Shown: positions 1-5,288 of the stretch, piece by piece
Numbering within the stretch: position 1 is the stretch's first letter
How the letters are laid out: each line of letters begins with the position of its first letter
From: Acidobacteriota bacterium
Lineage (GTDB): Bacteria; Acidobacteriota; Terriglobia; Bryobacterales; JACQDG01
Direction: 5' to 3'
Length of the DNA stretch: 5,288 nucleotides
Assembly: GCA_016201195.1 (NCBI GenBank)
Contig: JACQDI010000233.1
Location: 1 to 5,288, forward strand
Made by a program: the position numbers and the translations under genes
The notes under the pieces: generated by a model
The model's input: only the letters and a program-made list of their open reading frames with translations
The model's database searches: none
Told to the model about the DNA's origin: nothing

Positions 1-1389
1 ATCGGGGCGTCGTACCTGGCGTGGGATCAATACGCGGCGGCGATGTACAAGCCGCCGCACCTGGAGGCGATGTTCGCCAACGTCGGCGGCGCGGACTTCT
101 GGCAGGAGTACGGACGGCCGGGGGGCGCGCCCAACCTGAGCTGGCCGATATGGATCCTGCGATCGGCAGAGACGAGCCCGCAGGCGGGTCAGGATACGCC
201 GGGCCGCGAGGCGCTGGCTCAGGTGTTGAACAACCCGGCGTCTTGGCTGGGCCTGCATCCGCAGAGGCGCGGCGAGATCTTCGCGCGGTTTCCGGTTCAT
301 ACCAGGATATATCAGGACCTATACGACCACGAGACCATGGACGGTTACTGGAAGCAGAAGGCGCTCTACATCGCCGGCCATCGCGGGGAGATGAAAGATG
401 TGCCCACGTTTTTCGTGAGCGGCTGGTACGACTATTTCGCCGAAGGACTGCTCGATAATTTCACGGCGCTGGCGAAGGCGCAGAAGACGACCAAGAAGCT
501 GCTCATGGGTCCGTGGCCGCATGGGATCGGCGGGGCCGTTTGCGGCGATGCGGCGTTCGGCCCGGCGGCGGCGATCGACCAGAGTGCCTGGGCCGCCGAC
601 TGGTTCGACCACTGGATGAAGGGGAGCCCCTTCCGGGTGATCGGGCCGGAGGCGGCGCGGCTGTTTCGCATGGGCGGCGGAAGCGGTGGCCGGGACAGCG
701 GGAAGCTCCAGCACGGGGGCGAGTGGCGGACGGCCTCGAGCTGGCCTCCGACGGGCGTCCGTTTGTCGAGATACTACATTCATGACGGCGGCGTCCTGAG
801 CGTTGAGCCTCCGGCCGAGGAGCGGCCGTCGAGTTACATCTACGATCCGGAGGACCCGGCGCCCGCCATCGGCGGGCGTTACAGCGCCGATCCAGGAAGG
901 GCTCCGTGCGCGCAAAGCCAAGCCCCGCTCAACCGCCGCCCGGACGTGCTGCGGTTTTCGACCTCGCTGCTCACAACGCCGCTCGAACTCACCGGCAAGA
1001 TCCGCGCTACCCTGTGGATCTCCTCGGACGCGGTGGATACCGATTTCACCGCCAAGCTGATGGACGTCTACCCCGACGGCTACTCGCTGATCCTGGGCGA
1101 CGGGGTGATCCGCACTCGCTACCGGAACGGGCGCGAGAAGCCGGAGCTGATGAAGCCCGGCGCCGAATACCAGGTGACGATCGACCTAGGGTCGACGAGC
1201 AACCTGTTCGCCGCCTGGCATCGCATCCGCCTGGATATCTCGAGCAGCAATTACCCGCGCGTGGAGCCGAACCCGAACACGGGTGAGCCGGCAGGACGGT
1301 GGACGCGGCGGGTGAAAGCCCGCAACACGGTTTTCCACGACCGGGCGCGGGCCTCCTACGTAGAGCTGCCGCTGGCAGGTGCACGATGA
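1..1389 (+). CDS. CocE/NonD family serine hydrolase (peptidase S15 superfamily), N-terminus missing
   Basis: The reading frame is open from base 1 and ends at TGA 1387-1389, giving 462 visible residues. It starts inside the alpha/beta-hydrolase nucleophile elbow, GASYLA, with the probable catalytic Ser at bases 10-12. The probable catalytic Asp is in SGWYD (bases 430-432) and the His in GPWPH (520-522). The Ser-Asp and Asp-His spacings of 140 and 30 residues closely match cocaine esterase CocE (S117, D259, H287). A helical cap region with a DGYW motif lies between Ser and Asp. The C-terminal part is the beta-rich X-Pro dipeptidyl-peptidase-type domain, with YDPEDPAP, DTDFTAKLMDVYPDG and SSSNYPR. 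By comparison with CocE roughly 110 N-terminal residues are outside, so a signal peptide cannot be assessed. The ATG at 43-45 lies after the nucleophile and is not the start. Family members hydrolyse esters or amides (cocaine, glutaryl-7-ACA, X-Pro peptides); the substrate here is unknown. The last Gly of the usual GxSYxG motif is Ala. Confidence 0.93.
   Translation: MGASYLAWDQYAAAMYKPPHLEAMFANVGGADFWQEYGRPGGAPNLSWPIWILRSAETSPQAGQDTPGREALAQVLNNPASWLGLHPQRRGEIFARFPVHTRIYQDLYDHETMDGYWKQKALYIAGHRGEMKDVPTFFVSGWYDYFAEGLLDNFTALAKAQKTTKKLLMGPWPHGIGGAVCGDAAFGPAAAIDQSAWAADWFDHWMKGSPFRVIGPEAARLFRMGGGSGGRDSGKLQHGGEWRTASSWPPTGVRLSRYYIHDGGVLSVEPPAEERPSSYIYDPEDPAPAIGGRYSADPGRAPCAQSQAPLNRRPDVLRFSTSLLTTPLELTGKIRATLWISSDAVDTDFTAKLMDVYPDGYSLILGDGVIRTRYRNGREKPELMKPGAEYQVTIDLGSTSNLFAAWHRIRLDISSSNYPRVEPNPNTGEPAGRWTRRVKARNTVFHDRARASYVELPLAGAR
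1377..1380 (+). promoter_or_regulatory. Weak ribosome binding site for the permease
   Basis: AGGT lies 5 bases before the ATG at 1386, inside the last codons of the hydrolase. The match to the Shine-Dalgarno consensus is short. Together with the ATGA stop-start overlap this suggests translation is at least partly by re-initiation from the upstream gene. It supports 1386 over the upstream in-frame ATG at 1299. Confidence 0.45.
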
Positions 1390-2717
1390 GCGCGCCCGCG
1401 GCTGCTCCCCAACTCCGCCGCGAGCTGGGCCTGGGCGACGGCCTGGCACTGGTGGTGGGTATCACGATCGGCGCCGGAATCTTCGCCGTTCCGGGGCGCG
1501 TGGCACAGTATTTTTCCTCCTTCACCGGCGCGGCTGCGGCATGGCTCGTGGCGGCCGTGTTCGCCTTGATCGGATCGCTCATCTACGCCGAGCTGGGAGC
1601 GCGGCTGCCGTACACCGGCGGCGAGTATATCTACATCCACCGGGCGTTCGGCGCGCTGCCGGCGTTCGTCTACGGGTGGTCGCAACTGCTGGCGATTCGG
1701 ACCTACCCGACGGCGGCCCTCATGCTGGTTTGCGCCGAATATGCAGAGAACTTCGTGAAGCTCGGGGAGCGCGGGCGGCTGGCAGTGGCCGCTCTCCTGG
1801 TCGTGGGTCTGGGCGTGATCAATTACTTCGGCCTGCGAAGCGGCCGGACCGCTCAGGCGGTGCTGACCATCCTGAAGGTCGCCGCGCTGCTGGCTCTGGT
1901 CGCGAGCGCGGCCGTGATGCTGCGGGACTACAGGTACCTGGCCGGCGCCCAGGTTCCGCCCCAGGCGCTGGGGCCGCTTGGGAATTTCTCGAGCGCCATG
2001 CTGCTGACGATTTTCACCTTCGTGGGATGGGACCGCGTGGGGTACCTGGCCGGAGAGATGCGCGATCCGGAGCGAAACATCCCCCGCGCCCTGCTGGGCG
2101 GCGCGGCGATCGTGGCTTTCCTGTATCTGTCGGTAAACTTCTTCTACCACGCGGCCATGCCCATCTCGGTGCTGTCGGCCTCGCGCGTGCCGGGGGCGGA
2201 CCTGGCGCGCCTGCTATGGGGACCGGCGGGCGTGGCGGTGATCGCCCTGGCGGTGATGATTTCGACTGTCGGGGCGCAAAACGGCAACATCATGGCGTCG
2301 TCCCGGGTCTACTACGCCATGGCCAGCGACGGGCTGTTTCTGCGCTCGTTCGCGCGTGTGCACCCGCGGTGGCACTCGCCACACGTGGCGATCGCGGCGC
2401 ACTGCGGATGGGCCATCGTGTTGCTGCTGGCCAGCCGCACGGTGGAAACATTGGTGGGCTCCTACGTTTTTTCGCTGCTGATCCTGTGGAGCGCGGTCAC
2501 GCTGGCCTACTTCAAGCTTCGTCGTCACGGGGGCCGGGCGCCCTTTGAGGCCCCCGGCTATCCGTGGATGCCGGCCCTCTACCTGGTGGCGCTCGCCGCC
2601 ATGACTGTGGCGACCTGTTACTTTCGCCCGCAGTCGGCCGTGGCCAACCTGGCGCTAATGGCCTCGGGTCTGCCGTTTTACCTGGTTTGGCGACGGCGCA
2701 ACACGGGCCGCAAATGA
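1386..2717 (+). CDS. APC-superfamily amino acid permease, 12 membrane segments
   Basis: This 443-residue integral membrane transporter is of the amino acid-polyamine-organocation type, closest in appearance to the LAT/SteT-like branch. TM1 carries the unwound substrate-binding motif GITIGAGIF (residues 25-33). Further family signatures are AELGARLPYTGGEYIY (68-83), INYFGLRSG (145-153), the TM6 segment GWDRVGYLAGEMRDP (214-228) and QNGNIMASSRVYYAMASDG (298-316). Hydrophobic segments fall near residues 17-36, 46-66, 91-117, 131-148, 156-178, 201-222, 238-260, 280-297, 334-349, 355-376, 396-413 and 417-435, with a basic cytoplasmic tail. The ATG at 1386 is chosen because the family's N-terminus begins there; an in-frame ATG at 1299 would add 29 non-family residues inside the hydrolase. 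The start overlaps the hydrolase stop as ATGA, implying coupled translation. The family imports or exchanges amino acids across the inner membrane; the substrate cannot be inferred, though lack of a recognisable antiporter partner does not exclude exchange. Confidence 0.93.
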   Translation: MSAPAAAPQLRRELGLGDGLALVVGITIGAGIFAVPGRVAQYFSSFTGAAAAWLVAAVFALIGSLIYAELGARLPYTGGEYIYIHRAFGALPAFVYGWSQLLAIRTYPTAALMLVCAEYAENFVKLGERGRLAVAALLVVGLGVINYFGLRSGRTAQAVLTILKVAALLALVASAAVMLRDYRYLAGAQVPPQALGPLGNFSSAMLLTIFTFVGWDRVGYLAGEMRDPERNIPRALLGGAAIVAFLYLSVNFFYHAAMPISVLSASRVPGADLARLLWGPAGVAVIALAVMISTVGAQNGNIMASSRVYYAMASDGLFLRSFARVHPRWHSPHVAIAAHCGWAIVLLLASRTVETLVGSYVFSLLILWSAVTLAYFKLRRHGGRAPFEAPGYPWMPALYLVALAAMTVATCYFRPQSAVANLALMASGLPFYLVWRRRNTGRK

Positions 2718-2723
2718 GTCAGA

Positions 2724-4013
2724 CTAATACTGGCGATCCTTCTCCACCCGCGGCCGCTCGGCGCGGCTCAGGGACTTGACCCCGGCGGCCGCTGACCCCA
2801 GCTCGTCGAGATGCGTGGCCACCTTTTCCACCGCGGTGAGGATATCGTCCACGTCGCCGGCGTCGCCCAAAAGAAGGAACTGGGGAATCCATACCGATTC
2901 CTCATAGGCGAGGCGCTCGGCGACCGGGCACTGGACCTGCGAGTAATCGAGCGTCCCGAGCTGGGGAAACTCCCGGGGCGTGGCCGGAAACAGGGCGCTC
3001 TTGTAGACCGGCTCGTAGAAGCGGCCGTCGCAGGGGATGCCTTCGGCGTCGAGAGCGGCGACGAACAGGTCCCGCGAGACTGTGGAATGCTCCGGCCGGT
3101 AGCGGAACACGTAGTTGTAAATCGCCTCCCGGGTGATCCGCGGGTCCGGCGGCAGCGGCTCGATGTTGGGGATGCGGCGCAGTCCCGCGGTGAGGCGGGC
3201 GGCGCTGCGGGCGCGGCGTTCGTTCTGCCGGTGCAGGCGCCCCAGTTGCCCCACCAGCAGCGCCGCCTGTAATTCCGTGATCCGGAAATTGGAGCCGACC
3301 ACGCGCCGGCCAAACCGGTCGGTCGCAGTGGCCCGCCCGCAGTTGGTGTAGGACTGGGCCAGCTCAAAGCGGTCCAGCCGGCTGGTAATGATGACGCCGC
3401 CCTCGCCGGCGGTCATCAACTTGCTCGATTGCAGGCTGAAGCAGCCCAGGTCTCCCATGGATCCCGCGCCGTGACCCTTCCACGCGCCGCCGTGGACATG
3501 GGCACAATCCTCAATCACCGCCAGATGGTGCCGTTGGGCGATCGATCCAAGGGCATCCATGTCGGCGAAGCGCATGGCCAGGTGCACGGGCAGCAGGGCG
3601 CGCGTGCGCGGCGTGACCGCCGCTTCTACCCGTTCCACATCGAGGCACAAAGTGTCCTCGCGGACGTCCACGAAGACCGGGACGCCGCCCGCGAACAGCA
3701 CCGCCGCGGCCGTGCCGTCCCAGGTGTAGGCGGGCACAATCACCTCGTCGCCGAAGCGCAGGTCGATCGACTGCAAGGCCACCTGGAGCGCCACGGTGCC
3801 GTTGGCCACCGCCAGGCCATAGGCAGCCCCGTGGTAATAGGCGAAGTCCCGGGCAAACTCCCCCGCCACCCGGTTTGGAAACGGGAATCCTCCCCAGTTG
3901 CGGCTCTCTACCACCGCACACACACGCTTCAGGTCGTCTTCGTCATAGACGGGCCACACCGGAAACGGAGCGCGACGCACCGGGGCGCCGCCGCGTAAAG
4001 CCAGCGTAGACAT
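2724..4013 (-). CDS. DegT/DnrJ/EryC1/StrS family PLP-dependent aminotransferase
   Basis: This 429-residue fold-type I aminotransferase belongs to the family that aminates keto-sugars, keto-cyclitols or related carbonyls, usually with glutamate or glutamine as donor. The N-terminus LALRGGAPVRR...WPVYDEDDL is the family entry motif. NGTVALQVAL (71-80) and VIVPAYTWDGTAAA (91-104) are the phosphate- and ring-binding regions. IEDCAHVHGG (167-176) holds the Asp (169) that pairs with the PLP ring nitrogen. FSLQSSKLMTAGEGG (192-206) holds the Schiff-base lysine, K198. GSNFRITELQAALLVGQL (240-257) and EGIPCDGRFYEPVY (324-337) are typical later motifs. The start at ATG 4013 fits the family N-terminus; an in-frame ATG at 4220 would add 69 unrelated residues and run into the divergent gene, and is rejected. 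From memory it resembles the AHBA synthase/scyllo-inosose aminotransferase branch (GGxP...WP, SSKLMTAGEGG) more than the perosamine synthase branch, but this is tentative. No sugar or cyclitol pathway partner is visible, so no gene symbol is given. Confidence 0.94.
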   Translation of the reverse strand: MSTLALRGGAPVRRAPFPVWPVYDEDDLKRVCAVVESRNWGGFPFPNRVAGEFARDFAYYHGAAYGLAVANGTVALQVALQSIDLRFGDEVIVPAYTWDGTAAAVLFAGGVPVFVDVREDTLCLDVERVEAAVTPRTRALLPVHLAMRFADMDALGSIAQRHHLAVIEDCAHVHGGAWKGHGAGSMGDLGCFSLQSSKLMTAGEGGVIITSRLDRFELAQSYTNCGRATATDRFGRRVVGSNFRITELQAALLVGQLGRLHRQNERRARSAARLTAGLRRIPNIEPLPPDPRITREAIYNYVFRYRPEHSTVSRDLFVAALDAEGIPCDGRFYEPVYKSALFPATPREFPQLGTLDYSQVQCPVAERLAYEESVWIPQFLLLGDAGDVDDILTAVEKVATHLDELGSAAAGVKSLSRAERPRVEKDRQY

Positions 4014-4075
4014 GTTACGACCAAGCGTAGCACGTCGCGCGGCGCGGCATCGTCGTTGGAGAGAGGGACGTAACG

Positions 4076-4088
4076 GACCAGCCTGGTC
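4076..4088. repeat. Perfect inverted repeat GACCAG-C-CTGGTC
   Basis: Two perfectly complementary 6-base arms (4076-4081 and 4083-4088) flank one central base. It lies in the divergent intergenic region, about 63 bases before the aminotransferase start and just downstream of its candidate -10. The form suits a dimeric regulator's operator, but a chance palindrome in GC-rich DNA is possible and no regulator is encoded in the window. Confidence 0.4.
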
Positions 4089-4097
4089 TACGAGTTT

Positions 4098-4129
4098 ATT
4101 ATCCCGGTTACTAGGCATTCTCCCGGTAG
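4098..4129. repeat. Pair of direct repeats ATTATCCCGGT / ATTCTCCCGGT, 19-base period
   Basis: Copy one is at 4098-4108 and copy two at 4117-4127; 10 of 11 bases are identical and the start-to-start distance is 19 bases. Copy one covers the candidate minus-strand -10 (GATAAT). Copy two sits in the spacer of the candidate plus-strand promoter. This placement between divergent genes suits a tandem transcription-factor site. No matching regulator gene is identified. Confidence 0.45.
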
Positions 4130-4140
4130 TTTCTTCTAAA

Positions 4141-4168
4141 TCCTGCATGTTACTGTGCGGTAGCAGGA
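4141..4168 (+). promoter_or_regulatory. Hairpin that could mask the pseudo-receiver ribosome binding site
   Basis: TCCTGC (4141-4146) is perfectly complementary to GCAGGA (4163-4168), and TAC (4151-4153) can continue the stem with GTA (4160-4162). This leaves a TGTGCG loop and a 4-base bulge (4147-4150). The 3' arm contains most of the AGGAG Shine-Dalgarno sequence. If the transcript includes 4141 onward, folding would reduce ribosome access. Transcription starting at the weak promoter candidate (about 4147) would remove the outer arm, so the role depends on the real start site. Confidence 0.35.
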
Positions 4169-4170
4169 GA
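4165..4170 (+). promoter_or_regulatory. Ribosome binding site of the pseudo-receiver gene
   Basis: AGGAGA is a strong Shine-Dalgarno sequence, with GGAG ending 5 bases before the ATG at 4175. It fixes the start of the downstream gene and is good evidence that this short frame is a real gene. Confidence 0.75.
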
Positions 4171-4174
4171 ATAC

Positions 4175-4603
4175 ATGCCCGAAAACGAGAACGCTGTCGC
4201 TCTGCTGGTCGTCGCCGCACTCCCGGAGGACCTGGCCGGCCTGCGCTCCATATCCGAAGAGGCCGGATGGAGGCTGCACGAAGTGGCCAGCAATGAGGAA
4301 GCCCTCGCTGCGCTCGAGCAACACCCCTTCCCGGTCGTAATCAGCGAGCGAGATCTGCCGGGGGGCGATTGGCGCGACCTGCTGGACGCCTTGCGGTACC
4401 GGCCCCGTCCTCCTTACCTGATTGTGGCTTCCCGCCAAGCCGACATGCGTCTGTGGGCCGAGGTGCTCAACCTGGGCGGATACGATGTGCTGGCGACACC
4501 GTTTCGCGCCGGCGAAGTGAGGCGGGTGGTCCACCTCGGCTGGCTGCGGTGGCAGCGGGAGCGGGCAGGGCGGGCTGGTTCCGGGGCCGCGCTGGTGGCA
4601 TAA
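4175..4603 (+). CDS. Stand-alone degenerate receiver (REC-like) domain protein
   Basis: The 142-residue product aligns by eye over its whole length with a CheY-like receiver domain and has no output domain. Beta-1 is VALLVV (8-13), the beta-3/loop region is FPVVISERDLPGGDW (52-66), beta-4 is PYLIVAS (80-86), and beta-5 to the end is GGYDVLATPFRAGEV (101-115). All catalytic positions of a phosphorylatable receiver appear changed: the acidic pair after beta-1 is A14-A15, the phospho-acceptor Asp four residues before the Pro is E58, the conserved Thr/Ser after beta-4 is A85, and the conserved Lys before PF is T108. D60 is nearby but at the wrong position. The protein is therefore best read as a pseudo-receiver acting by protein contact rather than phosphotransfer; Glu at the acceptor site might mimic the active state. 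No membrane segment or signal peptide is seen. It is divergent from the aminotransferase and convergent with the right-edge gene. Its partner is unknown. Confidence 0.8.
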   Translation: MPENENAVALLVVAALPEDLAGLRSISEEAGWRLHEVASNEEALAALEQHPFPVVISERDLPGGDWRDLLDALRYRPRPPYLIVASRQADMRLWAEVLNLGGYDVLATPFRAGEVRRVVHLGWLRWQRERAGRAGSGAALVA

Positions 4604-4631
4604 GCCAGGAACCGACAAGAGTTTACCGGCG

Positions 4632-4655
4632 AAAAAACTGGAAGGCAGCAGCCCC
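4632..4655 (-). terminator. Possible weak intrinsic terminator for the right-edge gene
   Basis: Read on the minus strand after the stop at 4665, a short bulged stem, GG-GGC then GCC-TT-CC with a TGCT loop, is followed by AG and a run of six T (complement of 4632-4637). The stem has only five pairs with a 2-base bulge, so this is a weak candidate. No matching terminator is seen for the plus-strand gene that ends at 4603. Confidence 0.3.
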
Positions 4656-4664
4656 CGAGACAGA

Positions 4665-5288
4665 CTAGGCTCCGCGCCGGTCTGGAGCAGGATCGGCGGC
4701 GGGCGCTTCGGTCTGCGTGTTCAGATACTTGCCCCAGGCATCGTAGATGAAACGGACCAGCGGGTCGTAGTCGAGATTGTAGATGAACGCCTTGAGCTGA
4801 TCCGGAGTCTGTTTCACCACCGTGGCAACATCGGCGACGAGTCTGTCGATGTCGATCTTGTCGTAGAAGAGGCTTAGCTTCGCGTCGCCGGAGCCGGCGT
4901 ACGCGGGTTTCTCCTCGGCCAAGCGCGCCAGCGCTACCAGCTCGATCACGCCGTTGATGCCGTGCTGGCGGAGTTCCTTCACGGTATCCCCAATGTAGAG
5001 ATACAGGATCGCCTTGTCGATCATGTCCACTACGGTGCGCAGCGGGAAGGTGGTCTGGAGGAACAGCAGGAGCGGATCGTAGGTGGCCAGGCCCTGCACG
5101 GTGGAGATCCCGATGTCGAGCAGCTTCTGGCGGTTCTGCTGATCTTCCAGACCCTGGATGTTGGCCAGTTCGGCGCCGGTCTGGGGCTCGGGCCGGGCCG
5201 CTCCCACCGCCTTTGCCGCATAGTCGGTGATAAACCTCCAGGTGTTCTCCACGGGGAACAGCCCGATGCCGAAGGCGATCAGCGGCGA
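4665..5288 (-). CDS. Unrecognised protein, C-terminal part, open to the right edge
   Basis: The frame is open from the window edge to TAG (complement of 4665-4667), giving 207 visible residues. The first in-frame start-like codon is a GTG (complement of 5250-5252), but no Shine-Dalgarno precedes it and the 12 codons before it encode a hydrophobic stretch, SPLIAFGIGLFP. The true start is therefore probably outside the window, and this stretch could be the end of a membrane helix or signal peptide. Numbered from the GTG, there is a hydrophobic patch near 61-90 (DPLLLFLQTTF, AILYLYIGD), a mixed helical middle, a second aromatic-rich segment near 154-177, and a Pro/Ala-rich tail (TEAPAADPAPDRRGA). 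The YDPL motif occurs twice, at 58-61 and 162-165. I do not recognise a family and assign no function. The gene-like composition, length and unbroken frame support it as real. Confidence 0.7.
   Translation of the reverse strand, partial: SPLIAFGIGLFPVENTWRFITDYAAKAVGAARPEPQTGAELANIQGLEDQQNRQKLLDIGISTVQGLATYDPLLLFLQTTFPLRTVVDMIDKAILYLYIGDTVKELRQHGINGVIELVALARLAEEKPAYAGSGDAKLSLFYDKIDIDRLVADVATVVKQTPDQLKAFIYNLDYDPLVRFIYDAWGKYLNTQTEAPAADPAPDRRGA

Larger units (their letters stand above)
4014..4174. promoter_or_regulatory. Divergent intergenic region between aminotransferase and pseudo-receiver genes
   Basis: This 161-base region separates two divergently transcribed starts and must hold the promoters of both unless transcription enters from elsewhere. 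It is less GC-rich in its right half (about 4090-4150) than the flanking genes. A weak plus-strand promoter candidate is TAGGCA (4112-4117), a 17-base spacer, then TCTAAA (4135-4140); each box matches 4 of 6 consensus bases. A minus-strand -10 candidate is GATAAT, complementary to 4098-4103 (5 of 6), but no convincing -35 accompanies it. Repeats and a hairpin in this region are listed separately. Confidence 0.5.

Noticed and set aside
1299..1385. Longer permease start at the ATG at 1299
   Set aside because: It would add 29 residues within the hydrolase's conserved C-terminal domain, while the ATG at 1386 gives the ATGA overlap and a family-like N-terminus.
1379..2548. Long second plus-strand frame inside the permease gene
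   Set aside because: The translation is Arg/Gly/Pro/Ala-rich with no family motif, as expected of an out-of-frame reading of GC-rich coding DNA; the permease frame has clear motifs and membrane segments.
2750..2793. Two GCGGCCGC octamers close together near the aminotransferase C-terminus
   Set aside because: Both lie within codons of the Ala/Arg-rich C-terminal tail and are expected in GC-rich coding DNA; no longer repeat surrounds them.
3429..3998. Plus-strand frame opposite the aminotransferase
   Set aside because: It lies wholly antisense to a well-supported gene and encodes His/Arg-rich sequence without a recognisable motif, so it is a shadow frame.
4014..4220. N-terminal extension of the aminotransferase to an ATG at 4220
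   Set aside because: The 69 extra residues are Arg-rich, match nothing in the family, and overlap the start and ribosome binding site of the divergent gene; the family N-terminal motif begins right after the ATG at 4013.
4596..4607. TGGC-ATAA-GCCA hairpin at the pseudo-receiver stop codon, as a terminator
   Set aside because: The stem is only four pairs and no T run follows on the plus strand.
4577..4613. GGTTCC / GGAACC inverted repeat around the pseudo-receiver stop
   Set aside because: Six-base arms with a 25-base loop and no extension of the pairing; likely chance.

Overview
This is a GC-rich bacterial chromosomal window with five protein-coding genes, two of them cut by the window edges. 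No RNA genes, insertion sequences, CRISPR arrays or phage genes are visible. The lineage cannot be fixed from the sequence. The small degenerate receiver-like protein, with its 'ERDLP..DWRDLL' and 'LWAEVLNLGGYDVLA' signatures, together with the mix of families, reminds me most of Acidobacteriota. That is an impression from memory, not a result.

Layout, left to right. (1) Bases 1-1389, plus strand: most of a CocE/NonD-type serine hydrolase (peptidase S15 superfamily). It is entered just before the nucleophilic serine, so the N-terminus and the promoter lie outside. (2) Bases 1386-2717, plus strand: an APC-superfamily amino acid permease whose start codon overlaps the hydrolase stop codon (ATGA). 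(3) Bases 2724-4013, minus strand: a DegT/DnrJ/EryC1/StrS-type PLP aminotransferase, convergent with the permease and only 6 bases from its stop. (4) Bases 4014-4174: a divergent intergenic region with several repeat structures that could be regulatory. (5) Bases 4175-4603, plus strand: a short receiver-fold protein lacking every canonical phosphorylation residue. (6) Bases 4665-5288, minus strand: the C-terminal part of a protein I do not recognise, open to the right edge.

How the genes may work together. The hydrolase and permease are very probably one translationally coupled transcription unit. A reasonable inference is that the hydrolase cleaves an amide or ester substrate and the permease moves a related amino acid or amine, but the substrate cannot be read from sequence. 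The aminotransferase and the pseudo-receiver are divergent and share one 161-base intergenic region. There are no visible partner genes for sugar or cyclitol biosynthesis, so the aminotransferase pathway is undetermined.

Most of the window looks ordinary. The parts worth a second look are the pseudo-receiver, the repeats and hairpin in the 4014-4174 region, and the unrecognised right-edge protein with a repeated YDPL motif.
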